From JBKEBQ01 sp047973225 (GTDB taxonomy: Bacteria; Bacillota_I; Bacilli_A; Erysipelotrichales; Erysipelotrichaceae): 6,782 nucleotides of DNA. The notes under the pieces were generated by a model, which did not search any database, was not told the origin of the DNA, and worked only from the letters and a program-made list of their open reading frames with translations. Below, piece after piece: positions 6,742 through 6,782 of this stretch (the stretch's first letter is position 1; each line of letters begins with the position of its first letter). The stretch is from positions 1-6,782 of the forward strand of contig JBKEBQ010000052.1 in assembly GCA_047973225.1 (NCBI GenBank), written 5' to 3'. Made by a program: the position numbers and the translations under genes.

Positions 6742-6782
6742 GGAGGGGTAGTGAAGTCTGGCTAAACACGGGTGATTGTAGC
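6742..6782 (+). tRNA. tRNA-Tyr (GTA), 5' half, cut by the window end
   Basis: GGAGGGG (6742-6748) is the 5' acceptor strand, followed by T8-A9 and a D-arm closed by GTG and CAC. Then come the anticodon 5' stem GGTGA (6771-6775) and a loop starting TTGTAGC, with anticodon GTA at 6778-6780. This opening closely matches bacterial tRNA-Tyr genes as I remember them. The 3' half, including the variable arm and T-arm, lies outside, so the stems cannot be closed here. Confidence 0.85.

Overview
The window comes from a wall-less bacterium (Mollicutes), most likely the Spiroplasma/Mesoplasma/Entomoplasma group. The DNA is AT-rich, and every long gene reads through only if TGA means tryptophan (genetic code 4). 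The IIC transporter gene alone holds 17 in-frame TGA codons against one TGG. All protein genes lie on the + strand, and a partial tRNA-Tyr closes the window. Genus is an inference from codon use, tRNA and gene content; no 16S rRNA is present.

Layout. 1-53: leader or tail of an upstream gene, with a strong ribosome-binding site. 54-3037: a complete lactose/cellobiose-family phosphotransferase system in the order IIB, IIA, IIC. The IIC is very large (793 residues against roughly 430-450) because of an insertion of about 200 residues and a C-terminal coiled-coil tail of about 140. 3038-3100: two hairpins. 3118-4325: three tightly overlapping small genes that I do not recognise (a one-helix membrane protein, a soluble protein and a two-helix mini membrane protein). 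4336-5793: a family-1 6-phospho-beta-glucosidase. 5798-6637: a MurQ-like (N-acetylmuramate-6-phosphate etherase/GckR family) SIS-fold protein whose phosphosugar loops look degenerate. 6672-6702: a perfect 12-bp terminator. 6704-6709: a TATAAT box. 6742-6782: the 5' half of tRNA-Tyr.

How it works together. A beta-glucoside such as cellobiose would be imported and phosphorylated by the relay HPr > IIA His75 > IIB Cys7 > sugar in IIC. It would then be split inside the cell by the GH1 enzyme into glucose 6-phosphate and glucose or an aglycone. Gaps between coding genes are 1-10 nt, or overlaps of 11-17 nt, except for the 80-nt hairpin gap after IIC, so transport, the unknown trio, hydrolase and MurQ-like protein probably form one expression unit ending at 6702. 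No transcription factor is visible.

The most unusual points are the enlarged IIC, the unknown overlapping trio between transporter and hydrolase, and the apparently non-catalytic MurQ relative in an organism expected to have no peptidoglycan.
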